Assembly: GCF_001456025.1 (NCBI RefSeq)
Contig: NZ_LMTZ01000109.1
Span: 35,731-99,730, forward strand
From: Mastigocoleus testarum BC008
GTDB taxonomy: Bacteria; Cyanobacteriota; Cyanobacteriia; Cyanobacteriales; Nostocaceae
Reading direction: 5' to 3'
DNA length: 64,000 bases
Positions 63,756 to 64,000 of the stretch are shown here, in pieces. The notes beneath the pieces were generated by a model, which saw only the letters and a list, made by a program, of their open reading frames with translations, was not told the origin of the DNA and did not search any database. Position 1 is the first letter of the stretch. Each line of letters opens with the position of its first letter. The position numbers and the translations under genes are program-made.

Positions 63756-64000
63756 AAATCTCATAACCTCCCACATTTATCTTGTCAACAGCACAGATGG
63801 AAATATATATAACATACAAATTTTTCCTTCTATAGCTGATTTCTGAGTAGTATATTTCTGGATCGTATTTCTGGATAATTTCGCTCGACTTTACTTGTCG
63901 GTCGTCACTTGCACTTACAGCATATTTGGGGTTTATGAGGTACAGTAACAACAATTTGTAAACCAATTTTTTAGGTGTTGTGGATTAATTAATTGCAGTG
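63756..64000. other. window end, no gene seen
   Basis: AT-rich 245 bases after the small ORF. No start of a following gene is visible. Confidence 0.4.

Noticed and set aside
63640..63966. 108-codon minus-strand frame at the window end
   Set aside because: It overlaps the better supported small gene at 63558-63755, which has a ribosome binding site; its product shows no motif.
1..64000. Search by eye for CRISPR arrays, tRNA/rRNA genes, integrases and intact IS transposases
   Set aside because: No regularly spaced repeats with spacers, no tRNA T-loop or cloverleaf that I could support, and no transposase or integrase among the open frames.

Overview
The window looks like chromosomal DNA of a filamentous, heterocyst-type (Nostocales-like) cyanobacterium. 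The base composition is AT-rich. GCGATCGC (HIP1) octamers are scattered through genes, for example at 5805-5812, 14691-14698 and 28442-28449. Intergenic regions carry short heptamer-type tandem repeats, and several proteins belong to families centred on cyanobacteria and plastids (Ycf23/DUF561, DUF2854, DUF2358, SDH-type Clp-fold proteinase). I see no rRNA, tRNA, CRISPR array, phage region or intact insertion sequence.

Layout. 1-4 kb: a sigma-70-like protein, an exported TPR protein and a modular secreted CAP-domain protein. 4.5-12.8 kb: a sensor histidine kinase, transcribed divergently from a four-gene set that reads as a chaperone-usher pilus locus (two small exported subunit candidates, a PapD-like chaperone and a large usher-like outer-membrane protein). 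13-20.4 kb: polyphosphate kinase, a single-domain response regulator and small conserved cyanobacterial proteins, including a free-standing photolyase N-terminal-like domain and Ycf23. 20.5-31.6 kb: three glycosyltransferases, a YraQ-type permease with its TIGR03943 partner, a beta-propeller-like protein and a Wza-like polysaccharide export protein; the glycosyltransferases and the export protein fit extracellular polysaccharide production. 32.5-48.9 kb: hydrolases, a GHL10-type glycosidase, a phytol/dolichol kinase-like protein, a TVP38 membrane protein, a CapA-like protein, a second histidine kinase, uvrA, a PEP-CTERM protein and a Ser/Thr kinase with pentapeptide repeats. 49-64 kb: an LTxxQ periplasmic protein, mnmA, nnrD/E, an SDH protease, a peptidoglycan-binding protein, and the conserved rimP-nusA-ylxR-infB translation/transcription operon with a rimP leader hairpin.

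The most unusual content is the chaperone-usher-like locus at 6.9-12.8 kb. It has minimal subunits and an usher with a long Asn/Ser-rich N-terminal extension that carries an internal duplication and no clear signal peptide. Other points of interest are a 100-bp MITE-like element with near-perfect 8-bp target duplications at 37.6 kb, a G-quadruplex-capable repeat at 4.2 kb, a candidate small RNA at 19.7 kb, and a small ORF overlapping the infB start. All function calls rest on reading the sequence and on recalled family knowledge; no database search was run.
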